Shown here one piece after another: positions 39,001 through 50,815 of a stretch of DNA of 64,000 nucleotides; within the stretch, counting starts at the first letter, position 1; each line of letters begins with the position of its first letter. A model generated the notes under the pieces. That model did no database searches, was not told where the DNA came from, and was given only the letters and a program-made list of their open reading frames with translations. The position numbers and the translations under genes were made by a program. This DNA comes from Sisyra terminalis (lineage: Eukaryota > Arthropoda > Insecta > Neuroptera > Sisyridae), in contig OY292274.1 in NCBI GenBank assembly GCA_958496175.1, forward strand, positions 49,362,630-49,426,629. The letters are read 5' to 3'.

Positions 39001-41636
39001 AACGTTTTACCTTGCACATGCGCCACGTTTTCTTAACTACAAAAAATCTCAAAAAGCTTCTTGTTTCACATCTAACTAATTCTTATAATTAACCTTAAGC
39101 CATTTTAACGCACATATTTAACATTTATGTATACCTAGGAGATTCCAATCTTTCTAATAAAACGGATGTTTTATTCGAACCTCTTGTTTTATTACTCGTT
39201 AATTTGTAAATAATATGTATAATTAACTGCTAATGATTTCTTCGTTTCCTTATTTCGAATCGTTAACCCAAATTTAAACTTGAAAATATTTATTCAGTGT
39301 TTCTTACTATTTTATTAATATTCAAATGCTGCAGAATTATTTTTTTTTAATTTTTAATAATATAATTTATAATGTTTTATAAAACCGGAAAAACAGTAAC
39401 CACCTGGCGTGCATCTATTAAGAAAAATTAGCAAGTTTAATTAGTAAATGTAGGTGAAATTTATTTTATGGAAACTAAAATTTAATTGGATGAATTACAA
39501 ATTGAATCAATTAGATACTGTTTGTGGTTAAAAAATATAATTAATGCTGTTGGCATTTTTTTTTTAATTTTTATAATAACGAATTGTTGAAAAAAGGTTC
39601 TTGCTTAACGTTTTTCACTAAAAACAAAAATAAAAAATGCCATAATATTACAAAAGTGTTGATTTGAGATAGAGTTTTATGAAGCATCGTGTTCATTTTT
39701 AATTACGGAAAATAAATTATGAAAATATTAACAGCAAAAATAATAATTATTGTTGGTATACAATTTTTGTTCCCTTTTTTCCTTAATTATTTTCTTGAAA
39801 AATTTCCCATTATATTTTTTGCTCTTCAATGTGATTAAATTTTTTAATACTTTTAATTAAATACCGAAACTTAGTTTTAAGTATTTTCTCTTGATTTTAT
39901 TCTAGAATCTGTAAGTTCGTAATTTATCTCAAGATTTTTTTTGTTTTATTTAGGATTAAAATGGTAGCCACAAAAATATAATTCTTCAAAAAAAAATACT
40001 TTGTTATATACCACAGTTACAAAAACTATTACTATTTTTTATATTTTAATTAATTAAAGGTATGAAATTATAAAAGTACGTTTTCCCACTAGTAATGGAA
40101 ATAACACATTCAAATTTCAACGCCTCAGTAAAAGCTAGACACTAATGCTAAATTCGGAAGTTTTTTAACAACTCAAGGCTTATTTATAAAACGAATAAGT
40201 TACAATCATAATATTATTGTACAGTTTTAGTTTTGATAATCCATCATAACACTAATAAACATAGTTATGTTGAACTATTCAAGCTTACTTAGGAAAAATA
40301 ACTTAGAACCTTAGAGACAATATTAAATGAAAATTCAATCAAACTTTATCAGATAGACATAAAAATATAAAGTTTTTCATTCATTTTTTAATTATTTATA
40401 AATTAAAAAAAATATTTATAATGATTCTTGGTTTTAACTTTATATTTTTGCCACCTTTCTGACTATTTGTGAATATCACGTCAAAAAATTGTTCATCTTT
40501 TGAGCAAAACTCGTCCTTGAGTCATTTTTGCTGAACTTCCTATAACGTGAAGTGCTGCCCAGCAAGTGCGTTAATATTTATTATTCATCGACACAACAAA
40601 GTAAAAATTTGAGAACAGGAAACCTGGGGTAGAAATCGCATGGTAAAGTACTTTCAAATTAATGCATCAATCATATCCATCACTCATTTTGTTTAGTTGT
40701 TGGGGGAATTATCATGAAGAAAGACTTTTTTGTAGTGCTTTTTTTGATTTTTGGCCATTTTTCACGCTATAGCTTGAATCAAATCAACAACTGCAATTTA
40801 TTTTTGAATATGACTACCATTCTCATACGACATCTCTTATAATCCTTTGTCATAAAACTTATTGAGTGGTCTTCCATGTCCTTCGTTTTTCTCGTCAAAA
40901 TCGTAATTTTCAATAAAGTAAAAATCCTCTTAAACACTAAATTTCCGAAAAGTATGCTCAACGCAAGCTTTCACAAGCATTCAATACGATTTTGCGTTAG
41001 TTCTTGTTTAAATGGTAATTGAAAATCAATGGTGTTCGCGAATCGTACTTTTTACTCCAAAACTCGATAGATTAAAGCCATTAAAATTTTTATGGTTAGA
41101 AGAAAAATACACTTTTGTGAATTGAAAATCTTTGTATGATATCAAAACAAAAAAGAATGCGTTAATGACATGGTTTGGTAGACCCCCTCGGGACCACCAT
41201 CACCACATATTGAAAAATTCCGAATTTATATTTACACACCTGACGTACATAAATGTTTTGGTATTTCTGTATATCACCCAGTTGTAAAGTATACCCATTT
41301 GATTTTATAAAAGAACGATTAAATCGCTGATTCTTAAGCAGAAATTTTCAGCAATGGTTTCTTGGGTTTTCTTCGGTATATTTCTGAAACAAAAGCTTTG
41401 CTTAAGAATTTTAATGAAAATATTCAATATATTCTCCTTTTGTTTTTATAATCAATTCTTATGTGGGTTTTCAAATAACTGACCGAAAATTCATTTAGTA
41501 AATGTAAAAAGATTTATTTTTTTACTTACTTCATCTACCATGAAATATTTATATAAGTGGTTTGAGCTTAATACGGTTCAATAGTATGTGAACTTTGAAT
41601 CATAGAGACATAACTATGCATAATTATATATTAAAA
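36091..41636. other. Long AT-rich intergenic stretch
   Basis: No gene supported. Patches with more balanced composition occur at 36,255-36,400 (one frame gives RKWRGSRTYISRHLV, source unknown) and 38,890-39,060 (contains an imperfect hairpin, GATGCGAGCTTT with AAAGCTCTCGTCGCAT). Both are probably repeat fragments. Confidence 0.45.
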
Positions 41637-42377
41637 CTAGCTGACCCGGCAAACTTCGTAGTGCCTAACAGGAATAGAACGTAGTGTTTTTTATGAACGA
41701 ATATTTTAGCTAGTTTTAATTTATAATTTTAATAACAAACTAATACGAATACAATTATGAAGTTCAATATTTAATTAGAACAATATTATATAATAATATT
41801 ATATTATACAATGGGAGTAAAAATTATTAATAAAAAACAAAAATTAGTTAATTCAATGGCATGTCAACAATTCATTTAATTTATTGAAGCTATGGATTTT
41901 GGTGCATGCATTACCCTCAGATTGATTCTCCTCATTGAAGCACATTGCCATTACATTGACATACGATTTGTCAAATCAAATATCTTAAATATACTAAATA
42001 AAGTCAGGTTATTTAGATCATTTTTTAGCTAAAAAATTATTGGACTGATTTTGATGATTAATGATTAGTTCAATTCACCATCGCTCCAAATAGCAGAGTA
42101 ACTATTAACATATCTTAATAATACACGTAAAAATTTGAATAAAATCAGTTTTTAAATAATTAGGCTTGGAATTTTCCGTAGTTGGCAGTTCACGTGACCC
42201 ACACTTTGATGTCAATGCTTTCAATTTCATATTGTCTGTAACTCTTTCTTAAAGGCATATAACGATAGTTATTGAAAGATCTATCTTCGCATTGACTCAA
42301 TATGTTTTGAAAGCGCAATGATTTTGTTGTTGGTAATTTTTTCCAGTACCAAGTATTCCAAGATGGAGTTCTATCAA

Positions 42378-42600
42378 TAAAATAAATACTTGCTTAAAAT
42401 CATAAAATCTGTGGCACAATGTGAAGAAATTTCAGTTGGAGACATGAGGCATGCGTTGTGGAATGATCAATCTGCTGAAAAATTTCCCAAGCAAATGTTG
42501 AATATCGGTAATAACCATGTTCTTGTCAACGAATCGAGCGTATTGATTTCATTTCCTTTGAATTTTTGGGATTTCGTCTCATTCAAAATTTTTACATAAT
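42378..42600 (+). pseudogene. Helitron helicase relic A
   Basis: The frame reads LWNDQSAEKFPKQMLNIGNN and then LVNESSVLISFPLNFWDFV. It follows the Helitron helicase pattern N-M-R-x-x-L-x-N-D-x-S-A-x-x-F-S-x-x-L-L-x-I-G-x-G, then the I-x-x-P-x-x-F block. The preceding CLKSS-type motif is blurred (YLLKIIKS). Only about 70 codons remain, on the plus strand, opposite to the termini of the surrounding Helitron. Confidence 0.72.
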
Positions 42601-42659
42601 TGCTAGCTTTTTCACAAAACCGCTGAATAATGTTTTAGTAAACTTAATTTGAATAAAAA

Positions 42660-42826
42660 TTCAAACAATGAACACGGTCATTTATTAATTTCTTGGAGAA
42701 ATCATCAGCAGAAGGATCGTTCAGCAATACAATTTTCTTGTTTTCTTCCATCTGAAGTTTATTTATATGGTACCAGATATTTGATAATTTAAAGCAAGCA
42801 TTTATTTTATCGACAACAGTCGATCC
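42660..42826 (-). pseudogene. Helitron helicase relic B, opposite strand
   Basis: The minus strand reads STVVDKINACFKLSNIWYHI and then VLLNDPSADDFSKKLI. It matches the Helitron stretch D-E-I-N-A-C-L-K-S-S-x-L-W followed by L-N-D-P-S-A-x-x-F-S-x-x-L. Its direction agrees with the Helitron termini at 41,637 and 45,366. It meets relic C head to head, and both start at nearly the same point of the protein. Confidence 0.75.
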
Positions 42827-42830
42827 TTAA

Positions 42831-43510
42831 TGTCTGAAGTCGTCCACTGTATGGAAATATTTAAAAACAATCAAATTAAACTCGAAAATGTAATTCGAAT
42901 TGCAGAATAACTAATTTAGAAAAGTGTTTTCCGAACAATTGATCGATATTAGTAATGGCAAAATTTCTGTTGACACATTACCTGCATACATTACATTCTT
43001 TGCCAATTTTGTCACTTTACTAAATCAAAGATCGAACTCATCGAGAGGGTGTTCCCAAACTTGGTTACAAATTACAAAAATCATGTTTGGTTGAGAGAAC
43101 GTGTTATATTGACCCCAAAAAACGTTGTCAACGAAAATGATATTAATGAAATAGATAATTCAGATTCAAAATAAGAAAACTGGCGTATTAGAGACCTGCA
43201 CTTCGGTTGATTGCGTTACTAATAAAGATGATGTTTTCAATTATGGATAGAATTTTAAATTCGCTGAAATTCTCCGGGTTACCGCCTCATAATACAATTA
43301 AAAATTGGATCAGTAATCCTTATGTTGTGGAATATATAGATCAACCACGTTTTGGTCATAACACCCGACTTGCGGTGAAAAAATTAATGAGCAACCTTAT
43401 CGAAGTTACAAATTGAATTGAAAATTCAAAGCAGAAGACATTTTGATTCCACATATCTCAGTTTTCCGAACGACGTGTCGTGTGACTTTAATCAACTACA
43501 AATTTCTGCA
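42831..43510 (+). pseudogene. Helitron helicase relic C (longest)
   Basis: The plus strand gives CLKSSTVWKYLKTIKLNSKM, then VFSEQLIDISNGKISVDTLP. After a frameshift come ELIERVFPNLVTNYKNHVWL and ERVILTPKNV, then LNSLKFSGLPPHN, TRLAVKKLMSNLIEVTN and ILIPHISVFPND-like sequence. These are successive blocks of the Helitron RepHel helicase C-terminal half in the right order. At least three stops and two frameshifts make it dead. It covers the same protein region as relic A, so at least two plus-strand copies were once present. Confidence 0.85.
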
Positions 43511-44109
43511 TTTTCAGATACCTCCGTAATTTTTGGACAATGATTCGTTTTATTGTTTATGTTTACGGATTATGAATACAACGCCTATCAATTTCTGTAT
43601 CTGTATTGCTCATAAAATACATTTGTAAGATTTGATGATCTAGTAGTGGTCTAGAAGTGGATATCTAGTAGTGGTAACAGCGCTTCCAGTAAGTGATAAA
43701 TTTGTTCTTGTCTGCATTTGTTTAAGATTTTCTTAAATTATTTGAAAAATAAAAATTAATTTAAATGTTATCCAAAAATTATTATGGAATTATACCTTGA
43801 AGGGGGACATGAATTTATCCAGCACAATATGCGTTGCCCCAAACGACGTTGTTTGTAATCAACTGTTATATTTTTGAGTTTTGGTCCAGAAATTTTTAGA
43901 ATCATTTCCTAGCCTATAATCTAATGAGCGTAACGGATCTGGTGATGGGACCAATTGTGGCAATTTTACTTTTCCACCAGCTCAACATAACCCAGTATAT
44001 TCACAGCTGTAGTTATGGTTGTTTAGAAGTGCGGTAGGGAAAAAGAGAGTGAGGGCGGTTTCCCTATGCTTACACAATGGGCATTGTAGTTATATCATTT
44101 TGATAACGA

Positions 44110-44327
44110 AATTTAAATAACGCCATTTCACTTAATTATTATGTAAGTTTATGTAGTAGTTTCTTAACAAAGAAACTTTTTATAATCTTTTTTTTATGAA
44201 CCAATCAACAATCTAACTTTTTAAAATCTAATTTTTATGAACTAATGATTGCAACCTGGAGCAATTATATATTCTGCAGAAAAGCATTATGGAAGCAATT
44301 TTTTGTCATATTTCATTATCATGAATA

Positions 44328-44366
<39 letters not shown>

Positions 44367-44625
44367 TTTCTATGCTAACTCTTCTTCGGTATTTAGAACT
44401 ATTTGAAAACCAATTGTTGTTATATGACAAAAAATTGCTTCCATAATACTTTTTAGCAGAGTATATAATTGCTCCAGTTCACAATTATTAGTTCATAAAA
44501 ATTAGATTTTAAAAAGTTTGATTGTTGAAAAACAAACAAAAATTAAAAACCGCCTCTATGATATTTGATATAAGTACCTACTACCTAAACTTTCATACTA
44601 ATTAAGTGAAATGACGTTATTTAAA
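44110..44625. repeat. Long imperfect inverted repeat (two ~200-bp arms)
   Basis: The left arm 44,110-44,312 matches the reverse complement of the right arm 44,422-44,625. Examples are GAAGCAATTTTTTGTCATAT against ATATGACAAAAAATTGCTTC, and CCATTTCACTTAATTA against TAATTAAGTGAAATG. The arms are estimated by eye at about 85% identity. The loop of ~110 bp contains an (AT)n tract. It could be a foldback transposon or two converging copies, and any transcript across it would form a long double-stranded RNA. Confidence 0.82.
44330..44366. repeat. (AT)n microsatellite in the hairpin loop
   Basis: A near-perfect AT dinucleotide run of about 37 bases sits in the loop of the surrounding inverted repeat. 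Confidence 0.9.
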
Positions 44626-45366
44626 ATGCTGTAGTTAAAATTATATAACAAAAACAGAAACTTATTATTAATTTATTCTTTATTTATTAATTACACTTAG
44701 TAAATTCAAAATTTCGATTGTTGATTAACTCTACATTTTCTCAAAGAAACTTAATCACCCCAATTCACTCTTTTAGGGCAGGAATTTTAAAAAAAAAATA
44801 TTTTCACATGCCTACTTCTTGAAAGGAATACACCGAATATTAAAATTTTATCTGGCAGAGGAGATATATAATTACACGATTTTATGTATGCACGGTTTTT
44901 AAAACGTATTTACTTTAAGCTTTATTAAAATAATTATTTTTTTACTACTACTGTTACTTTTTTCGTTAATATTTCGTTAAAATAGGGGTTGATCGTAGAA
45001 GGGTGAAAATTAAGAGTAATATGATTTTTTGTTATTCTTAGTCATGACAAAATAAAAATCTAGCCAAAAAAATTAAAGTTTTTAATTAATAAAAAAATAA
45101 GGGTTGATCATAGAGGGGTGAAAATTTAGGGTTGTATGTATTTTTGTATGATGTATCATAAAAAAATAAAAACAAAAAATTTTATCCAAAAAATAAAAAA
45201 AAAAATTTAAGGGTGGACCACCCTTACCATTTAGGGGGATGAAAAATAGATGTTGTCCGATTCTCATGCCTACCGAATATACATAGAAAATTTTATGAAA
45301 ATCGGTCGAGCCGTTTCGGAGGAGTTTAGCAACGCACCCCGTGACACGAGAATTTTATATATTAGA

Positions 45367-48300
45367 TATAAAGTAACGTAAATTTTTCATATGGTTATTC
45401 TTTTGAATTCAAAAAATGTGTTCAATATGGTTTGTAATAAATTAATTTCATTCATACTTTTACTCGCCTAATTTTTAGCCTTGTACAAAACTTCTGATTA
45501 ATGCTAGTGTGGCCTTAGTATTAGACTATAGTACTAGAATTAGTATAATTTTAGTATAACACAGTAGTATTTGTATATATTAGACAATAGTATTATATGA
45601 CACGTTGAACTGAAAAAGTATAAACATCAGACATTTCTTCTTTTGTACCGCAGCTATGTAGAAATAATACACTTTATTTGGCATAAATCGACAATCTTGA
45701 TTGAGTGGTGTTCGACTACTACAGCATACCGTTTTATTCTTACATTTAACTTTCATCAACTACTATAAATTTTTATTGAAATTTCCACTTTTTTCCTAAT
45801 TTCATTTTACACAAATAAATAAGTATTAAGTTTATGCTCGTTTTGAATAGAAGAAAAGTTCATATTTTTAATTTACTGGGGTTGGGAAGCTTTGGTTAAT
45901 AAGAAGAAATAAAATATCTTCATTATATAAATTATCTTTACGATAGTATTTGAATTGCTAAGCTATGCAAGCGAATAAGGGCTAGCTAGCAAATAAACAA
46001 ATTTTTCTAACTCAAATATAAAAATGGTACTATGTAATGGATACCTACAAAGCAAGTACAAAGAAGAAAGAAATAAGTTTATAATAATTTGTTCAAGTAT
46101 GTATAAAAAAATCCCAAAATTTCTTCTGAATTTTATCGTATGACTGCAACAATTGTGGGACGGCAATATTGTTCTAGGTAAGCATACAATAGATAATTTA
46201 AGGAATGAAATCTAGAACTTTTCCAATCCAAAGTTATATAACTTAGTTGTTAGGTGTGTATTTTGCTTAAAAATATGTTTTATTTAGATGTTCCGATTAT
46301 GTTCTGATTATGTCTGAATATGTTTTGATTAGATTTTCGTTTCTTCGTTTTTCAAAAATCAATCATTTAATGTGTATTTTCGGTAAAGCTGGGGTGGATT
46401 GGATAAAATATATATACTTTGGTATAAGGAAGAAAAAGAAATAATTTTATTTCAGTCAAAATAAATATTCGAGTGCTCTATTTTCCTATTGACTAAACCA
46501 AAACATTCTCTTCACTTGCATATGTAAAATACAAATATAAAATGTTCCTAAGCTACAATATTTATACTCTTCGATTTTGTTTGGTAAATATAAAAACGAG
46601 ATGCAAGATAGAAAGTGACGGAATGCTGGTTTTTTCGTGACATCTTTAAAGAAAATAAAGTGCAGAAAAATAAAAATATATACATATATTCGTACCTGTG
46701 AATTTTTGCTAAAACCATCGCTCGTTTTGTGGGGGTGGACGACAACATAACTATCGTGAACAGAAATTGTGAAAATTGTAAAAGTTTTTCCAACTTGTGG
46801 TTATGGATGGTGAACTTTTATTTAAATACATTTTGAATGATATTATAAATAGGAGTAGGTTTTATTGTTGTATCCCAATGTTTGTTGTTTAGATAGGATT
46901 TTAAAAGTTTTAAGTATTTGCCGTTCTCGTCGATTTTTCCATGAAAAATGTGCAAAGTTTCTGTTCTATAAATAAGATTTGTCGTTAGAAATTAGTTTTC
47001 TTTTAACTTCTGCTCTTCTATTTAACATAATATTGTCTCTTCAAATTTACATGAATCCAATTGATAATCAATACTTAAATGAAAATTTAAAGACAATGGT
47101 ATCACCTTTCTGTATATATGATGCTCAGTTCATAGGTTCAACTCTTTTTAAGGTTAATAAATTTGTCACAGAAAATAAGCTTTAGAAGTTTTAATTTGCA
47201 TTCTCAAATTTCGTAGTACTTTTAACGTTGATTTCAAATAACATTGAAAGATTCTAATTATAATATTATATTTCTTGCAAACAAAAGGTCAAAATATGTG
47301 TTTCTTCTAATGTTTTACTCCAAATCAAGGTAATATTCAATTAAAAAAAAAACATCAAACTTAAACCGAGGATAAAATGAGAAAATGATTTGAACTTTAT
47401 TGATCGCATTTTCATGAATGATAACTCATACCATCGTTTAACTAAATGGCAAAACTATTTTAATGTAAAAAATTCGTGGAGATAAAGCGGATTTTATAAA
47501 TATTTATTGAAATGAATAGCAATAAATTCACAATAAATGCAACTAAAATAGCTTCGTCTTATGAAAAATGGTACGATTTTTATATTATTTCAAGTCTACT
47601 AAACATGCAATACGATGGTATTGAATCCTGCGGATTTAATTTAATCTTTTTTACTATTTTTGCAAATCAAAAGCAATTGGTAGTGATGATTTCAAACGGA
47701 TTTCTGTGAAAGAATAGAATTAATAGTGAAAAGGTTCAAGTTTTGCATTTGTTTTAGTATAGTTCTTTAGAAAAAAAGTCAGAAAAAACATCGAGCTTTT
47801 CGCTCAAATAATGAAATTAAGAACGATTTGTGTCGCAAAGTTTGAAATTAGGATGAACATTTTTCTTTACAAACATATCAAATAAAATAATTTGAAATTC
47901 AAATGAATTCTGGAATCCTTCACTTGTCGTTTCGTTCAATTATTCTTTTAGGTACGATCCTGTCTTATTTTGCAGTCTAGAGCGTTAGCGTTTCGTGACA
48001 TCATCTCTCGTCATGACCACAACGTATGTTCCTTTTATCCAGAAATATTTGTTTTCTTTTAAGAAATATAAATTCAAAGGATTCACCATCATTCCTACCG
48101 TCTATTATATTGAAATGTATTGTTAGAATTATGGAAATGCCAATTTTTTTTGGCTGCGTGAAAATTTATTCCATGTAAAGGTAGCAAATATTTAATCATC
48201 CACTTTCAAAAAAAAAAAAGGAAAAAAAATGGAAATATCGTGAAACAAGTTCATAGTTTATTTATCATTACAGTCTAAACATATTCAAATAACTAAATTT

Positions 48301-49390
48301 CAAACATCAAATAGAAATGTTTTGTACAAAATAACGTTACATTTGATCTTTCGAAATGATGATATAGCACTACTAGATATCTACTTCTGACCAGCAAACT
48401 CAACACTGTTTTCAAGTTCTTTATAGCTTTATACATCTGTTATGTGTATTTATGTCTCAATGGAATACACAACTTCATTTGATTCATGACTATATGGCAA
48501 AACAAAATTCAAAATATCTTGATTAATTAATCTAATCAATTAATTAAATCCGAATGACAAAAAAAAAGTTTATTTTTCAACAGGTTTAGCAAAGAGCTTT
48601 ATAACATTAAAAGCTTATTCATCTAACAAAAAAAAAAATCAAGCCAATAGATAGCGAATGACAAAAATAAATAAACTTTACTTGTCTGCCAGATTCACGA
48701 CTAACAGTCTATGTATTTTAAAAAAGAAACTTAAAAAAATATTCTGGTAATAGTTTCAAAATTTAAAATATTTTATAATTTAGAAATGCAAAATAATTGC
48801 GCTGAATGATTTCGTTTTTGCTATAAAAAAGAATAACAGTTGTTTTCCTGTTCATAAAGTGTTTTAATATTCAATTATATAAGGCTAATACTCTTTAAAA
48901 AAAGCATAGAGAATCTCTCAATTATAGAAGTTGCAAAAAATTGAATATCAAACAGCTTTAAAAAGACATAAGTATCACTGATCAGCAACTAATTAATAAT
49001 AAACTTATTAACTCCAATAGTTCCTACAATAATTAAAAATCAGGTTTTCACAATGATAAAAGCCAGGGAGAAGTGAAAACGCTTATACGTAGAAGTATAT
49101 GGAACTATCATACAGAAATAATACCAGTAATTAAATCCAGTAGGTCTTATTATCTTAAATGACTTATTATTTGGTGAGAGAACCCAAAGACAATGAATTA
49201 TTTACTGTTAATTCCAATTTTCTTAATAAAAATACAAAATTTAATACTTAAACAATGTTTATTAAAGTGTTTATACAATCGTATTCAAGAATAAAAATTC
49301 TCCATATCCCTCCCTTTGAAATTACAATCCTTAACAAAGAAATAAATCATTTTTAGCAGTACTTACTAAATTAGCTTTTTGACTAAATAA
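45367..49390. other. AT-rich intergenic stretch
   Basis: No gene supported. A minus-strand frame at 46,548-46,793 begins (from a TTG, not ATG) with a hydrophobic run and is followed by a plausible donor CACAG|GTACGA at about 46,697. No partner exon is visible. The rest is low-complexity DNA. Confidence 0.45.
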
Positions 49391-49397
49391 CACTAGA

Positions 49398-49945
49398 TTA
49401 AGGGGTTATATGGGTTTAATCATTGAAAAATAATAAAATAGTTCAATTAAACTTTTTATTGTCTTAAACATACACATTTGGCAAAAAATTTGTGAAATTT
49501 TCCGAAAAAAAATATTTAAAATTCCGCCATTGTACGTCATTTCTGGCGACCCTTTAGAAAAAAGGTGTGTCTACGTTGACAAAATCAGAAATCATGACTG
49601 TATCATTCGAAGTGAAATAAACAATACGTTATTAAGTTAGAACTATGAACTAGAATTTAGACGAAGTAAAAAAAAAATGAAAATTAGATTTTTGCGAATC
49701 CTATTTACCAAAAAATGCAAATGTCAGTAAAATTTTTTCTACGTATTTTTAAGTAGTTCTAATTGAAAAAAAATCCTTCATTCAAGTCCTTGTCATTTGT
49801 ATCTCAAAGATCTGTGAAAAATTTCATCAAAATCGGTTGAGTAATTTTCGGACAATTTTCTGAATGCGTTGTAGGAATTAAAAGGACAATTTAAAAAAAC
49901 GATTTTTTGCCGTGAAACCGTGAAACCCGTGTAATCTCTTAATGT
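49398..49945. repeat. Unclassified decayed repeat
   Basis: The left edge GGTTATATGGGTTTAATC and the right edge, on the minus strand AGATTACACGGGTTTCACGG, are weakly similar. Inside, AAATTTCATCAAAATCGGTT followed by GAGTAATTTTCGG at about 49,818 is a phrase common in dispersed arthropod repeats. Ends and class are uncertain. Confidence 0.3.
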
Positions 49946-50663
49946 GAGTCCAAGTCCAAAAATTCAATTGATTAATTGAATTTTTCTACTATGTTTAGTT
50001 TTCAATGTTAATTCAATGCAAAAAATATCTCATCTTCAAATCAATGGGTGTTTTTTCTTTTTATTTTTAAATTGGATTTGTGCGCAGCCGATGTATCTGG
50101 GTACTGTTTTTGTGATTCTGCGTTCTGTTGTTCAACGGCACCACAATGACTGGGAATCTAGTTCAACTCCCCCTTTTCTCCATTTGCTTGTTGATTTGGA
50201 CCATTTTTCTATCTAATTTTTAGAGATCGCTTTGTTTTTGATTTCTCTCTCAAACGATATTCAGCCAAAAGATTCCTTATTCTGTTTCTTTTTTGTATTA
50301 GAGAATAGATGCATTACTTTACTGCATCTTATTTTATTCCTTATATCCGTGTTGTTTAAATGGTAAAATTTTAAGGGGCCTTAAAGGATACCAGACAAAC
50401 CAACTTCAAAATTACTTAATGTTTAATGTTTATTTTGTTGGGAACCTATACAACTTTAGGTTTCTACATTTTAAGCCATAGGGTAGTTGTTTTTAAGTTT
50501 GCTCGGGATCCAGAAGATTTAGGTACGTATAGTGTTAAACGAAATGTTTTATGCATAACTCGGATGTACACACTTTTAGTTAGCAAATATTAATTGATTC
50601 CGTTCTAGATTAAATCATATACTGATTAATTTTACACATTACAAATCTTAGTGAGAGTTCTTA

Positions 50664-50815
50664 GTGCCTACTGGTGGCTAAGTGGTACAGGTGACCGCTC
50701 CATAACCGGGAGGTGCTGGATTCAATTCTCGTATCGAGCAAATTTTCGATATTTCTTGATTACGGATTTTCATTAAATCTTAATTTGCTAAAGATTTAGT
50801 AGTTACGGTAAGTAA
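50664..50815 (+). repeat. tRNA-derived SINE copy
   Basis: It begins GCCTACTGGTGGCTAAGTGG (worn A box), then GACCGCTCCATAACCGGGAG, a worn B box GATTCAATTCTC, the body CGTATCGAGCAAATTTTCGA and a tail with TTAGTAGTTACGGTAAGTAAC. This is a full-length family member in plus orientation. Confidence 0.85.

Larger units (their letters stand above)
41637..45366 (-). mobile_element. Helitron-bounded block (3.7 kb)
   Basis: On the minus strand the 5' end is A|TCTAATATATAAAATTCTCG (45,366 downward). The 3' end is TTTGCCGGGTCAGCTAG|T at 41,637. This gives the canonical 5'-TC, 3'-CTAG and insertion between A and T. A small hairpin (GGCA..TGCC) lies about ten bases before CTAG, as Helitrons require. The 5' part also holds a tandem pair of GGGTTGATC-TAGA-GGGGTGAAAA units (about 44,987 and 45,102). 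No target duplication is expected. The interior contains helicase relics in both orientations and a 0.5-kb hairpin, so the block is composite. Confidence 0.75.

Noticed and set aside
46548..46793. Signal-peptide-like first exon on the minus strand
   Set aside because: It lacks an ATG at the start of the hydrophobic run and no downstream exon could be found.
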